DNA from: MADRE2 sp964397015 | GTDB taxonomy: Bacteria > Desulfobacterota > Desulfobacteria > Desulfobacterales > Desulfobacteraceae | Reading direction: 5' to 3' | Assembly (NCBI GenBank): GCA_964397015.1 | Contig: CAYNHL010000091.1 | Coordinates: 1 to 14,869, forward strand | DNA: 14,869 bases | Shown: in pieces, positions 1 through 8,094 of the stretch | How positions within the stretch are numbered: position 1 is the stretch's first letter | Layout: each line of letters starts with the position of its first letter | The notes under the pieces: model-generated | Told to the model about the DNA's origin: nothing | Databases searched by the model: none | What the model saw: the letters and a program-made list of their open reading frames with translations, nothing else | Program-made: the position numbers and the translations under genes

Positions 1-312
1 CCCATTACCACAGATCTTGTCGAATACTCAGCCACACTTAAAAATGACCTTGAAGCCAGGGGCATCAGGTGTGATGTGGATGACAGGAACGAAACATTGA
101 AGAAAAAAATCCGTGACGCCCAGCTTGCATATATTCCTTTCATTATCACCATAGGGGAAAAGGAAAAGCAGTCCGGTACTCTTTCTATCAGGACCCTTGA
201 CGGGAAGGTAAAAATGGGGATTTCACCTGAAGCGTTCATCGACCCCGTGCTGGCCCATATCAGGTCAAGAACCCTCGAGGACATCGATTTGAGCCTCATG
301 GAAAGCCGATAA
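1..312 (+). CDS. thrS: Threonyl-tRNA synthetase, C-terminal fragment (5' end outside window)
   Basis: The reading frame is open at the left edge and stops at TAA 310-312, so only the last 103 codons are present. They form the C-terminal anticodon-binding (HGTP) domain of class II synthetases. The diagnostic stretch is DDRNETLKKKIRDAQ (residues 27-41 of the fragment), followed by IPFIITIGEKE and SGTLSIRTLDG. These match the end of threonyl-tRNA synthetase, where the domain reads the tRNA-Thr anticodon while the upstream catalytic core, not visible here, charges the tRNA. The enzyme is cytosolic. A tail of about 20 residues follows the domain. Family assignment is firm from the DDRNE..KIRDAQ motif. 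A relative such as prolyl- or glycyl-tRNA synthetase is less likely because the GEKE..SGTLSIR segment is ThrRS-like. The lysoplasmalogenase gene follows four bases after the stop and is probably co-transcribed. Confidence 0.88.
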   Translation, partial: PITTDLVEYSATLKNDLEARGIRCDVDDRNETLKKKIRDAQLAYIPFIITIGEKEKQSGTLSIRTLDGKVKMGISPEAFIDPVLAHIRSRTLEDIDLSLMESR

Positions 313-316
313 TCCA

Positions 317-994
317 ATGATGCTTTCACGGCAGTCAAGGGCCTGGTGGCTTCATGTACTTTTTTTCATTTCTGCCGCCGCGTTCGTATTATGTCTCGAT
401 ATCCGGCCTTACCCACTGGATTTTTTGATCAAGTCAGTCCCTGCCGCCTGCCTGTGCCTGCTTGTATTTTTAATGACTGACGGCATCCGGGGAAAACTGC
501 TGGCGGCAGGTTTTTTTTGTGCCGCTGCAGGGGACATGATTCTCGAAATCGATACAGGCAGCCTGTTCGTGGCCGGGCTGACCGCTTTTTTAATCGCCCA
601 CCTGTTCTACATGATGGTCTTCACAAGGCGCCCATGCCTTACCGCCACCCGTTTGTGGACCGTTGCGGCTATGCTGGTATACGGCTGCATCCTGGGACTT
701 TACCTGTACCCATCTCTTTCAGACATGCGTATTCCGGTTCTCATCTACCTTGTTATTATCATGGGGATGGGCGCGGCAGCAGCCATTGGCGGAAAGAATC
801 ATTTCCTGGCAATTGCCGGAGCCTGGCTGTTTATACTCTCGGATTCCCTGATTGCCGTGGACAGATTTTCATTCCCTGTCCCAAAAAGCAGCTTGCTCAT
901 CATGGTCCTGTATTACACCGGCCAGTACATGATTGCACTTGGCATGCTCAGAACCCTTCCTGCCAAAAATAATCCGCCGATCGATTCACTATAG
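317..994 (+). CDS. YhhN/TMEM86-family lysoplasmalogenase-like membrane protein
   Basis: A 225-residue, very hydrophobic protein with about eight predicted membrane segments, the usual size for the YhhN family. Conserved family features are visible: AAGDMIL (residues 71-76) with the acidic D73, the AHLFYMMVF segment (94-102), GAWLFILSDSLIAVDRF (168-184) with D176, and YYTGQYMIALG near the C-terminus. Eukaryotic TMEM86 members hydrolyse the vinyl-ether bond of lysoplasmalogens. Plasmalogens occur in anaerobic bacteria, so a lipid role in the inner membrane is plausible, but the exact bacterial substrate is inferred. The start is uncertain between the adjacent ATG codons at 317 and 320, and no strong ribosome binding site is visible. 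The gene lies four bases after thrS, suggesting co-transcription or translational coupling. Its stop codon overlaps the stop of the convergent binding-protein gene by 6 bp. Confidence 0.85.
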   Translation: MMLSRQSRAWWLHVLFFISAAAFVLCLDIRPYPLDFLIKSVPAACLCLLVFLMTDGIRGKLLAAGFFCAAAGDMILEIDTGSLFVAGLTAFLIAHLFYMMVFTRRPCLTATRLWTVAAMLVYGCILGLYLYPSLSDMRIPVLIYLVIIMGMGAAAAIGGKNHFLAIAGAWLFILSDSLIAVDRFSFPVPKSSLLIMVLYYTGQYMIALGMLRTLPAKNNPPIDSL

Positions 995-1774
995 ATCATT
1001 ACCGTTCACTGCCTTCGGCACAAGTATTTCGTGATGGCGGTCAATGATCTTTTTCACGACTCCTTTTTTGCTGATCCTGTCAAATGCCTTTTGAATCTTT
1101 GAAACCAAGTCTTTATCGCTTGCCCGGCCAAAGGCCATGTAAAAATCTTCCTTGAACAAAAACAATTCCTCTTTCCAGTAATCTGCCGGAAACCCGTATG
1201 TTTTCAACCAATAGGCCAAAGAGAGCCTGTCTCCGGTTGTAAGGTCGAGCCGCCTGACCTTGGGATCAGCCTTGAAGGCATTGAAAATTTCATATGAAAC
1301 CGGAAAAAGGTTTTCATGTTCCACAAATCCCATAGACAACAAAAAGTGATGGGTGGATGTGTCAAGAGTGACACCTGTCCGGTACTGCCTGGCATCTTCG
1401 AGCGTATCGATATGGATATCGGTACGGGATTTCGGGCTGAACAGATACATGCGGGTGGAGAGCCCGTCCATTTTTATCCAGAAAAAACTGTCTTCGCGGC
1501 CGGGCAGCCTGAAAATGGTGTAGATCATTACATTCTTTTGTGTCATGGCTGTCTGGTATGCCCTGGCCCATGGGAGAACCTCGATCCGGCAATCCATTCG
1601 AGCCTCCCTGCAGACAGCCTTCACAATATCGGTTGACACCCCTTTTATCACGCCTTTTTCCTCGTAATTGTAGGGAGGCCAGTTTTCCGTCACTACCGCA
1701 AGGGTCTCTGCCTGTGCTCCTGTGACTGCCATAAGCCCCGCAAATAACCAGGCTGCAAAAACTTTCAATGACAT
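989..1774 (-). CDS. Periplasmic solute-binding protein, SBP_bac_3 (polar amino acid type), orphan
   Basis: A 261-residue protein beginning with a signal peptide (hydrophobic residues 5-18, signal-peptidase-I site after AQA at 22; no lipobox cysteine). It then shows the family-3 binding-protein pattern: ENWPPYNY (30-37), GVIKGVSTDIVKAV (41-54) and LPWARAY (67-73), typical of proteins that bind polar amino acids or similar small solutes. No family-3 permease or ATPase gene is present in the window, so it is an orphan that may lend substrate to another transporter or act as a sensor-like binding protein. A strong AGGAGG site lies five bases before the ATG and overlaps the stop region of the upstream DUF917 gene, only 9 bp away. 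It is thus the last gene of the minus-strand operon. Its tail overlaps the convergent lysoplasmalogenase gene by 6 bp, leaving no room for a dedicated terminator between them. Confidence 0.85.
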   Translation of the reverse strand: MSLKVFAAWLFAGLMAVTGAQAETLAVVTENWPPYNYEEKGVIKGVSTDIVKAVCREARMDCRIEVLPWARAYQTAMTQKNVMIYTIFRLPGREDSFFWIKMDGLSTRMYLFSPKSRTDIHIDTLEDARQYRTGVTLDTSTHHFLLSMGFVEHENLFPVSYEIFNAFKADPKVRRLDLTTGDRLSLAYWLKTYGFPADYWKEELFLFKEDFYMAFGRASDKDLVSKIQKAFDRISKKGVVKKIIDRHHEILVPKAVNGNDL

Positions 1775-1783
1775 GGCAGCCTC

Positions 1784-3343
1784 CTACCAGGGAGAACATG
1801 GAAGTGGCGCAGTGCTCTCCCTGCTGAAATACTGGTAAGGCCCGCTGTTGTCCTGCATAAGGTCCCATGCAATCACGCGAATGGTACCGCCGGTATTGGC
1901 TTCATAGTGTACAGGAGCTGTATATTCGGAAGAATCCAGAGTTGGAAGACTGCCGTCAAGCGTATAGCGGATAGAGATATCCGATACCGCCCCGCAGTCT
2001 ATCGTGATCAGATAATTTTTAGACCCTACGCTAGTTCTGTCATGCAATTGTGAATCCTGGGTTATGGTAATTACCGGTTCCGGAATCCGGTTCAGCTGTT
2101 CGACCGGTATATAACTATCTGGACAATCCACTCCCGGATCCATGTGAAGGGACTGCCTGATAGCGGATAGCACTTTCCGGATTCCGGCTTTAAATGAATT
2201 CCACAAATAGTCAGTGCGCATGTCAGGATAAGGCAGGCTGATAATCGAGGTGGGATTCATTTCAAAAAATGATCCGGCAGAACCGATTTCAGAATTGGTA
2301 TATCCGAGCCCGTCATACCAGAAAGCGTTTTTCAAAAGGTAGCAGATGGCATCCGGGGCAATGGCTGCATATTTTCGTATGGTAGTTTCACCGTCCGTCA
2401 CCTCGTATTTTGCCAGCATATTTTCATTTTCATAGTAGGCAGTCAGTCTTTCATTGGGATTTTGTGGATTTCCATAGGTCACCATGCCGTCAGACTGGTC
2501 GCCTGATGTTGTATGAATGTCACTGACAATGCCGCTGAACAGCTCGAAAACAGGCTTGGATATAATCCTGGACAGGGAATTATCCTTTAGCTGTCCCAGG
2601 GGCGGCATCAATGTCATATAGGCATCCGCAGGACTGGCGGCCTTTGACATGACTTCGCCTACAGCCTTTGACCTGCTGATGCCGTACTGCGGAAGATTCC
2701 AGATTGTCTTAAGGGCTTTTCCGGTCATTTTATACAGGGCGAATCCGGCCACATCCTGGTATTCTTTTTCATGATCCGCCATAGCGTCGGTAATGAATTT
2801 TTCGGCCTCTTCCGGCGTATCGGGATAACCCACCATTGAAAAATGGGTCGCAATATCTCCCCTGGCGGCAACCACCAATGCCCCCATGGGTATGTTATCA
2901 CTTGCAAAAACCGTCATGTTCAGCTCGGCAACAGACCGCCCTACTGATGCGGCGTCGATGATAAAATTCTGCTGTTTGAACGCAATGATCATCGGAACAG
3001 CCACATTCACCGCACCTATTTCCCCGAACAGAACCCCCCGGTCACCATCATCTTCCGGATTTTCATCTAGTGACATCAGGTCATAGAATGCATTCTCTCC
3101 ACAGGAAAAATCCGGGTGCTGCAGCATTTTTTCCGGTGCGAACAGCTCGGCCACAAAAGCGAGAGAACAGTCATCCGGTATATCGCCTGCGCGATACAGT
3201 GTTATGGAAACACCTGGTTGGGTAATCCCGCTTTGTTCAAGAAATTTCAGGGCCAGGTTTTTGGATCCACCGCCACCTGACGAAAAAACAGTGGCGCCCT
3301 GGATAATATTCCTGAAATCCTTCGGATCATTCAAAATCTGCAT
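1784..3343 (-). CDS. DUF917 (S-methylthiohydantoin desulfurase-like) protein with C-terminal chitobiase/Fn3-associated domain
   Basis: A 519-residue protein without a signal peptide. Residues about 9-385 follow the DUF917 pattern: IIQGATVFSSGGGGS (13-27), GEIGAVNVAVPMIIAF (107-122), IIDAASVGRSVAELNMT (128-144), and later ENENMLAKYEV (305-315) with APDAICYLL (329-337). DUF917 proteins include an S-methylthiohydantoin desulfurase and often sit beside hydantoinases. The chemistry here is unproven. Residues about 422-507 form a second domain with IRYTLDGSLPTLDSSEYTAPV (the pattern YTLDGS.PT....Y..P), typical of chitobiase C-terminal/Fn3-associated modules, normally found on secreted carbohydrate enzymes; that is odd on an apparently cytosolic protein. 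The start has AAGGAGT seven bases upstream (3351-3357). It lies 94 bp downstream of the amidohydrolase gene, where a candidate internal promoter sits, and 9 bp before the orphan binding protein. Confidence 0.8.
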   Translation of the reverse strand: MQILNDPKDFRNIIQGATVFSSGGGGSKNLALKFLEQSGITQPGVSITLYRAGDIPDDCSLAFVAELFAPEKMLQHPDFSCGENAFYDLMSLDENPEDDGDRGVLFGEIGAVNVAVPMIIAFKQQNFIIDAASVGRSVAELNMTVFASDNIPMGALVVAARGDIATHFSMVGYPDTPEEAEKFITDAMADHEKEYQDVAGFALYKMTGKALKTIWNLPQYGISRSKAVGEVMSKAASPADAYMTLMPPLGQLKDNSLSRIISKPVFELFSGIVSDIHTTSGDQSDGMVTYGNPQNPNERLTAYYENENMLAKYEVTDGETTIRKYAAIAPDAICYLLKNAFWYDGLGYTNSEIGSAGSFFEMNPTSIISLPYPDMRTDYLWNSFKAGIRKVLSAIRQSLHMDPGVDCPDSYIPVEQLNRIPEPVITITQDSQLHDRTSVGSKNYLITIDCGAVSDISIRYTLDGSLPTLDSSEYTAPVHYEANTGGTIRVIAWDLMQDNSGPYQYFSRESTAPLPCSPW

Positions 3344-3350
3344 TAAAATA

Positions 3351-3414
3351 ACTCCTTAAATATCCAGTTTATTTCAACGCAATTATCCTATACCAATCCG
3401 ATTTGTTTTTTCAA
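3351..3414 (-). promoter_or_regulatory. Candidate internal promoter and ribosome binding site before the DUF917 gene
   Basis: In the 94-bp gap between the amidohydrolase stop and the DUF917 start, the minus strand reads TTGAAA (3414-3409), a 16-bp spacer and TATAGG (3392-3387), a reasonable sigma-70-like promoter. The ribosome binding site AAGGAGT follows at 3357-3351. No convincing terminator is seen between the two genes, so the DUF917 and SBP_bac_3 genes may be read both from the main operon and from here. Confidence 0.35.
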
Positions 3415-3437
3415 CAAGAAACAGGATAAAACTTTTT

Positions 3438-4670
3438 TTATTCAGTAATTAATTTGTGAAATTCTCCGTCTTTTATTACACCGACTATGGTCTGTTCAAA
3501 ATCTTGAAGTATCGAAATATCTTCAAGGGGGTTGCCGTCCACCAGAATCATATCTGCTCTCTTGCCAGGTGTAAGCGAGCCTGTTTCGTCATCCATGCAC
3601 ATCATCCGGGCATTGACTATAGTTGCAGACTTAATTGCATTATAAGCACCCAACACCCGTGCCTTGAGTTCAAGTTCCAAAGCTTTCTTTCTTTTTTGAT
3701 CAGGCCCGAGGATATCACTGCCCGATCCGATCATGCAGCCTGTTTCGAAAGCTATTTGCAGGCCTTCATAGGATTTCTCTTCAGCCTGCCTGAGTTTTTC
3801 GATAAATCTGTCCGGGAGGACATTATTTTCAGCTTTCCGGCAGGCAGTATGATAAGCAGACAGAGTTGGCACAAGATAGGCTCCGGCCTTTTTCAACTCC
3901 ATTGCCCCTGCCCTTGACATCAGATTGCCGTGTTCAATTGTTCTGATACCTGCATTGATGGAAGTAATGACAGATCTGTCTGAATAACAATGTGCCGACA
4001 CATAAGTGCCGCAGGATTGTGCTTCCCAGACGATTGCACGGAGCTCTTCGGGTGAATACTGCGAGTTCTCGATTTTATCAGTTGGAGACATACATCCTCC
4101 GCCGGCCATGACTTTTAAAAAATCAACACCCTGCCTGAGCTGTTCCCTGGAAGCTTTTCTTACGTTATCCACTCCGTCTGCGACAATCCCGTGAAAAGTG
4201 GCCGGTGATCGAACCGGTTCAAAAAGTTCTGCAGACCATCTTCCATCACCATGTCCACCGGTCATGGACAGGTGACGACCGGAAACTTTAATCCTCGGAC
4301 CCTGAATTATGTTTTCCTCCAAAGCAGTCCTGAACCCTGGGTCAGCTCCTCCGCAATCCCTGACAGTGGTAAACCCCTGATCAAGATCAGATTTTAAAAC
4401 ATCAAGTGCTTTTATGGTCATCAAGCTGACAGGATCTTTTCTCATCTGAAGATCAATATCCGGCTCGGAGCAAATGATATGAACATGGGCATCTATAAGT
4501 CCAGGAAGAATAAATTTGCCATCCAGGTCATAGACCTTTGCACCCTCGGGAAAAGTCTCTTCCTGCCAGTCAAGAACCGCTTTGATCAAGCCTTTATCAA
4601 TGACAATACTTCCCCTGAAAGGAGTATCACTGATACAGTCAAGGATCATTGCATTTTTAAGCACTTTCAT
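3438..4670 (-). CDS. Metal-dependent amidohydrolase, Xaa-dipeptidase/imidazolonepropionase-like
   Basis: A 410-residue cytosolic enzyme of the amidohydrolase superfamily. All metal-site residues of the binuclear type are visible: H62 and H64 in IDAHVH, the probably carboxylated lysine K186 in VDFLKVMAGGG, H227 in SAHCYS, H247 in TIEHGN and the catalytic D319 in GSGSDI. The RADMILVDGNPLEDI segment (371-385) is the usual closing beta-sandwich. The MTGGHGDG motif (136-143) is typical of the subgroup that includes Xaa-Pro and Xaa-Arg/Lys dipeptidases, so hydrolysis of a dipeptide or N-acyl amino acid is likely. Hydrolysis of a cyclic amide is an alternative. The start codon overlaps the stop of the upstream cyclotransferase gene in an ATGA (4667-4670), a sign of translational coupling. 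This places the enzyme downstream of the peptide importer in the same pathway. Confidence 0.88.
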   Translation of the reverse strand: MKVLKNAMILDCISDTPFRGSIVIDKGLIKAVLDWQEETFPEGAKVYDLDGKFILPGLIDAHVHIICSEPDIDLQMRKDPVSLMTIKALDVLKSDLDQGFTTVRDCGGADPGFRTALEENIIQGPRIKVSGRHLSMTGGHGDGRWSAELFEPVRSPATFHGIVADGVDNVRKASREQLRQGVDFLKVMAGGGCMSPTDKIENSQYSPEELRAIVWEAQSCGTYVSAHCYSDRSVITSINAGIRTIEHGNLMSRAGAMELKKAGAYLVPTLSAYHTACRKAENNVLPDRFIEKLRQAEEKSYEGLQIAFETGCMIGSGSDILGPDQKRKKALELELKARVLGAYNAIKSATIVNARMMCMDDETGSLTPGKRADMILVDGNPLEDISILQDFEQTIVGVIKDGEFHKLITE

Positions 4671-5176
4671 TTTGCTAAAGCCTTTGCATCATATTCTTTG
4701 TTACATTTACTCATTGCATCAGAAATAATCTGCTTTACCTGTGCCCTGTAATCGTCAGGGACAGGCAGACATCCAAGCCCTGCAAGGATAGGCCTGACAT
4801 ACGCTTCAGTCGGAGAAAAAGCTCCACTCGGAGTTGGTATGACATAGGTCTGGGCAGGTATAACTTCTCCCTTGTCGCTGGTCAAATTGATATGCATGCT
4901 TGTCCATAATCCATCTCCATGACCAGAAAGTTTCTCCAGATCCAGGAGCTCCTTTTTCGGCATTTCATACAAAATTCCATACATGATATTTCCTGGACAG
5001 GACTCAAGATCACATCCCCCCTGATCGGAATTTTTCTTGCAGAAAGAAAAGGAAAGCTTGTAGTCTTTAAGTTTCATAAGCCCCAGCGACTTTGCCGACG
5101 GACACAAACGATTCATCTCATTGATGTCAAGAAGCGTTCCATAAGCAAAATAAACCGCGGTATCTTCAGAATTCAT
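4667..5176 (-). CDS. Gamma-glutamylcyclotransferase-like (GGCT/AIG2) protein
   Basis: A 169-residue protein with the glycine-containing substrate loop YFAYGTLLDINEM (residues 9-21), the hallmark of the gamma-glutamylcyclotransferase fold (YGSNL-like). It has the following IMYGILYEMP strand (64-73) and the LLDLEKLSG segment (77-85), where E81 is the best candidate for the catalytic glutamate. The TYVIP strand (110-114) and a C-terminal helix pair with PVPDDYRAQV resemble the GGCT family end. Family members release 5-oxoproline from gamma-glutamyl amino acids or amines, in the cytosol. The usual context LD..EG around the catalytic residue is altered here to LDLEKLSG, so activity and exact substrate are unproven. 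The gene follows dppD after 17 bp and overlaps the amidohydrolase start by 4 bp, which ties it to the imported peptide. Confidence 0.72.
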   Translation of the reverse strand: MNSEDTAVYFAYGTLLDINEMNRLCPSAKSLGLMKLKDYKLSFSFCKKNSDQGGCDLESCPGNIMYGILYEMPKKELLDLEKLSGHGDGLWTSMHINLTSDKGEVIPAQTYVIPTPSGAFSPTEAYVRPILAGLGCLPVPDDYRAQVKQIISDAMSKCNKEYDAKALAK

Positions 5177-5193
5177 TTAAACCGTCCTCATTT

Positions 5194-6216
5194 TTAGTGT
5201 TTAGTGTTCATTTTCCACGTATCTGCCTTTAAGGCACGTTTTCTGATCTGTTCGACTTCGGTGTGCCTGTGGCAGGCAGCCCTGTGATTCTTTGCTACTT
5301 CAATAAACGCAGGTTCCTGCCTAAAACATAACTCATAGCTGAAAGGACATCGGTCAGCAAACCGGCATCCGGTAAGATTCCCTTTCAGATCGGGAGGAAA
5401 ACCAGGGATTGAAATCAAATCAGATGTCAGATCCTTGATATTCGGAAAGGAATTTTTCAATCCCATTGTATAGGGATGAAAACTGTTTTTAACAAGATTA
5501 TAAGTGGTCCCAATCTCCATCATTTTCCCACCATACATAACTCCTATTCTATCACAGTTTTCAATCACCAGAGCAATATCGTGGGTCACAAGAAGCATTG
5601 AGAAACCCAACAACTGCTGGAGATCGCGGATGTTTTTGAAAATCTGATCCTGAACAATTACATCGAGAGAAGTCGTCGGTTCATCCGCAATGACAAGATC
5701 CGGTTCCAAAATCAGGCTCATTGCAATGATGGCCCTCTGTCTCATTCCACCACTGAACTGATGGGGAAATTCCTTGTGTCTGTTGAAACTGACACCTACA
5801 AGAGAAAACATTTTTTCAATTTTTTTCAAAGATTCTTTCCTGGATGTTCTCTGGTGTACTTTCAGGGTTTCATGGATCTGGTCACCGATTTTATAAACAG
5901 GGTCAAGTGCATTCATTGCACTCTGTGTGATCATTGAAATCTCCTGCCAGCGAATTTTTCTCATCTCGTATTCAGATAACTTCAACAGGTCCTGTTCTTT
6001 AAACAGGATTTCTCCGTCCATCACCGCGGCATTTTCCGGCATTACCTTAATGATGGTTTTCAATAATGTTGACTTTCCGCATCCTGATTCTCCGACAAGG
6101 CCGAAGTTTTCTCCTTTATCGATGTGAAAAAAAATATTTGAAAGTGCCTGGATATTCTCATTTTCAGTTTTATAAATAGTGCTTAAATTTTTAATATCGA
6201 GCAGTCTGTCTTTCAT
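5194..6216 (-). CDS. dppD: Peptide ABC transporter ATP-binding protein (DppD/OppD type)
   Basis: A 340-residue cytosolic ATPase with all ABC motifs: Walker A GESGCGKST (42-50), the Q-loop MITQS (95-99), signature FSGGMRQR (154-161), Walker B LVIADEP (174-180) with catalytic E179, D-loop SLD and switch histidine H212. The C-terminal oligopeptide-transporter extension carries C284, C290, C297 and C315 in the pattern GCRFADRCPF....C...HRAAC. In related peptide transporters this cysteine set binds an iron-sulfur cluster. It should pair with the DppF-type ATPase encoded upstream to energise the two permeases. It is the last transporter gene, 22 bp after dppC and 17 bp before the cyclotransferase gene. 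Dipeptide versus oligopeptide versus nickel specificity cannot be read from this subunit. Confidence 0.95.
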   Translation of the reverse strand: MKDRLLDIKNLSTIYKTENENIQALSNIFFHIDKGENFGLVGESGCGKSTLLKTIIKVMPENAAVMDGEILFKEQDLLKLSEYEMRKIRWQEISMITQSAMNALDPVYKIGDQIHETLKVHQRTSRKESLKKIEKMFSLVGVSFNRHKEFPHQFSGGMRQRAIIAMSLILEPDLVIADEPTTSLDVIVQDQIFKNIRDLQQLLGFSMLLVTHDIALVIENCDRIGVMYGGKMMEIGTTYNLVKNSFHPYTMGLKNSFPNIKDLTSDLISIPGFPPDLKGNLTGCRFADRCPFSYELCFRQEPAFIEVAKNHRAACHRHTEVEQIRKRALKADTWKMNTKH

Positions 6217-6238
6217 CTCAGCTTATTTCCCTTATATG

Positions 6239-7105
6239 TTACCACTTTTTCAATCTGGGATTTACCATTTCCTCATAAGCACGGCCGATAAAATATACTG
6301 AGGTTACAAGAAACATTATGGCGGCACCTGGGGGCAGTACCCACCACCAGGCTTTATAAGACATTTCAGAAGCAAAGGCCATGTGAATGATGGTCCCCCA
6401 GCTTAAAACCTCGGGATCACCAAAACCTAGAAAACCGATACTGGCTTCTGTAATGATTGCCCAGGCAAGTGCAAAAGCGACGTTGACCAAAGCTACAGGA
6501 AGGATGTTGGGGGCAATTTCCAGATAAATTATTTTAAAATCCGAAGCACCTGAAACCTTGGCTGCATCGATAAATGGCCTTTCCTTCAAAGACAGCACCT
6601 GGGAACGAATTACCCTGGCCATGGATCGCCACATGATTATCGCCATGGCAATAATGATTGTAAAAAGGCTCTTTTCCCAAAGAGAGAGGACAACAATGAT
6701 AAAGGGCAAAAATGGGACTCCCATAAAAATATCTGTTATTCTCATTAAAAGATTATCAATCCAACCGCCGTAATAGCCCGAGATTAAACCGATATTCACT
6801 CCTATAAAAATGACGGCAAATGCAGTTGAAATTCCAATTATGAGGGCCGGGCGAGCGCCCCATATTATCTGGCTGAGAACATCCCTGCCGAGGATCGTCG
6901 TCCCTAAAAGGTGATCTGTGGACGGAGGATTTAATTTCATCAATCTGTTATCTGAATCATAATGTTTCTGCATCGGTTTATAAGGCGAGCAAACCGGTGC
7001 AAAAGTTGCTATGATGACGCATAGAAAAAACATGACTAGTCCGGCCATCCCCAGCTTGGATTTAGCTACAAATTTCAAAAAACGTCTGAGCACGTCAGCC
7101 TCCAT
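6239..7105 (-). CDS. dppC: Peptide ABC transporter permease (DppC type)
   Basis: A 288-residue inner-membrane protein of the DppC/OppC family. The N-terminal OppC_N segment spans residues 18-40. The family motif HLLGTTILGRDV lies at 65-76, and the cytoplasmic coupling (EAA) loop AAKVSGASDFKIIYLEIAPN at 181-200, where the ATPases dock. A conserved EASIGFLGFGDPE.LSWG segment is at 220-237. About six membrane helices are expected. An AAGG lies four bases before the ATG at 7105. It is separated from dppB by 14 bp and from dppD by 22 bp, so it is clearly in the same operon. Length is normal for the family. Confidence 0.94.
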   Translation of the reverse strand: MEADVLRRFLKFVAKSKLGMAGLVMFFLCVIIATFAPVCSPYKPMQKHYDSDNRLMKLNPPSTDHLLGTTILGRDVLSQIIWGARPALIIGISTAFAVIFIGVNIGLISGYYGGWIDNLLMRITDIFMGVPFLPFIIVVLSLWEKSLFTIIIAMAIIMWRSMARVIRSQVLSLKERPFIDAAKVSGASDFKIIYLEIAPNILPVALVNVAFALAWAIITEASIGFLGFGDPEVLSWGTIIHMAFASEMSYKAWWWVLPPGAAIMFLVTSVYFIGRAYEEMVNPRLKKW

Positions 7106-7119
7106 GGTACCTTGAAAAG

Positions 7120-8094
7120 CTATTCATATACAATTCTGGGGTCTAAAATTCCGTAGAGCAGATCAGCTATAAAATTCCCTAAAATAGTCAATACCGCAAT
7201 TAAAAGAAAACAGGCCTGAACCACGGGATAATCGTTTCGCGTGACAGCTTCCACCATCAGAAGACCCAGTCCCGGCCAGGAAAATACAGTTTCAATAACT
7301 ACAGAGCCGGCAACAGCCCATCCCAGGATCAAGGGAAGCGTAGTGGCTATAGGAAGCAGCGAATTTCGCATGGCATGTTTGAAAATGATCCTTTTCTCTG
7401 TAAAACCCCGCATTTTGCAAAGTTCGATAAAATCCTCACCAAAAGTTTCCAGCATGCTGCTGCGCATTAAAAGCAGCGGGAAACAAATATTATAAAGGGT
7501 AATGACCAGGAAAGGCAGTGCCAGGTGATGAAAAAAATCAAGGCTTAAATATTTTTCAAGATTGCTTGCCCCGTAATGCATGCCAGGTGTAACAATATGA
7601 CCCAGAGGAAAAATATCCAGATGGACAGAAAAAACGAAGATGGACAGCATCCCGATCCAGAAGACCGGTGCAGACTGTATCGCAGTAGAGGTGATAACAG
7701 TTCCGATTTCGATCTTTCCACCTCTCTTCCAGGCAATTAATGCACCGGCAAATGTTCCGAAAATATACGCGGCAAGCATGGAAGGCAGTATGAGCAACAA
7801 TGTATTGAGCATTCTTCCACTGATCATATCGCTTACAGCTTTTGAATGCTGGAATGAAAAACCAAAGTCCAGCATGGAGGTATTTTTTATATATGTCAGA
7901 TACTGTATAAATAGAGGTTTATCCAGGCCATACTGTTTTTTCATGGCCTCCTGGGCTTTAGGGTACATGGCCGAGCTGATTACAGTCATGGTAGGATCAC
8001 CTGGAAGCATTCTGAACATGAAAAACATCAATGATGCAAGGATGAACAGGGTCAAAAGCATAAAAGACATTCTTTTCAATATGTAAATTATCAT
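7120..8094 (-). CDS. dppB: Peptide ABC transporter permease (DppB type)
   Basis: A 324-residue inner-membrane protein of the DppB/OppB family. It has an N-terminal membrane helix (residues 9-29) followed by the conserved LPGDP (30-34), the periplasmic YGLDKPLFIQYLTYI segment (55-69), the coupling loop CKMRGFTEKRIIFKHAMRNS (226-245) and the closing VIETVFSWPGLGLLMVEAV (266-284) with DYP. About six membrane helices are expected, and length is typical. Its ATG overlaps the dppF stop codon in an ATGA (8091-8094), so translation is probably coupled. It forms the transmembrane channel with DppC. Confidence 0.94.
   Translation of the reverse strand: MIIYILKRMSFMLLTLFILASLMFFMFRMLPGDPTMTVISSAMYPKAQEAMKKQYGLDKPLFIQYLTYIKNTSMLDFGFSFQHSKAVSDMISGRMLNTLLLILPSMLAAYIFGTFAGALIAWKRGGKIEIGTVITSTAIQSAPVFWIGMLSIFVFSVHLDIFPLGHIVTPGMHYGASNLEKYLSLDFFHHLALPFLVITLYNICFPLLLMRSSMLETFGEDFIELCKMRGFTEKRIIFKHAMRNSLLPIATTLPLILGWAVAGSVVIETVFSWPGLGLLMVEAVTRNDYPVVQACFLLIAVLTILGNFIADLLYGILDPRIVYE

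Noticed and set aside
517..972. Plus-strand frame of 151 codons inside the lysoplasmalogenase gene
   Set aside because: It is a shadow frame rich in His, Arg and Cys with no membrane or family pattern, whereas the main frame fits YhhN.
1362..1868. A 168-codon minus-strand frame overlapping two genes
   Set aside because: It lies out of frame across the SBP_bac_3 gene and the end of the DUF917 gene, both of which have strong family motifs.
3415..3440. Possible terminator after the amidohydrolase gene
   Set aside because: Only a short TGTTT/AAACA pairing with a long loop is present and no T-run follows on the transcribed strand.
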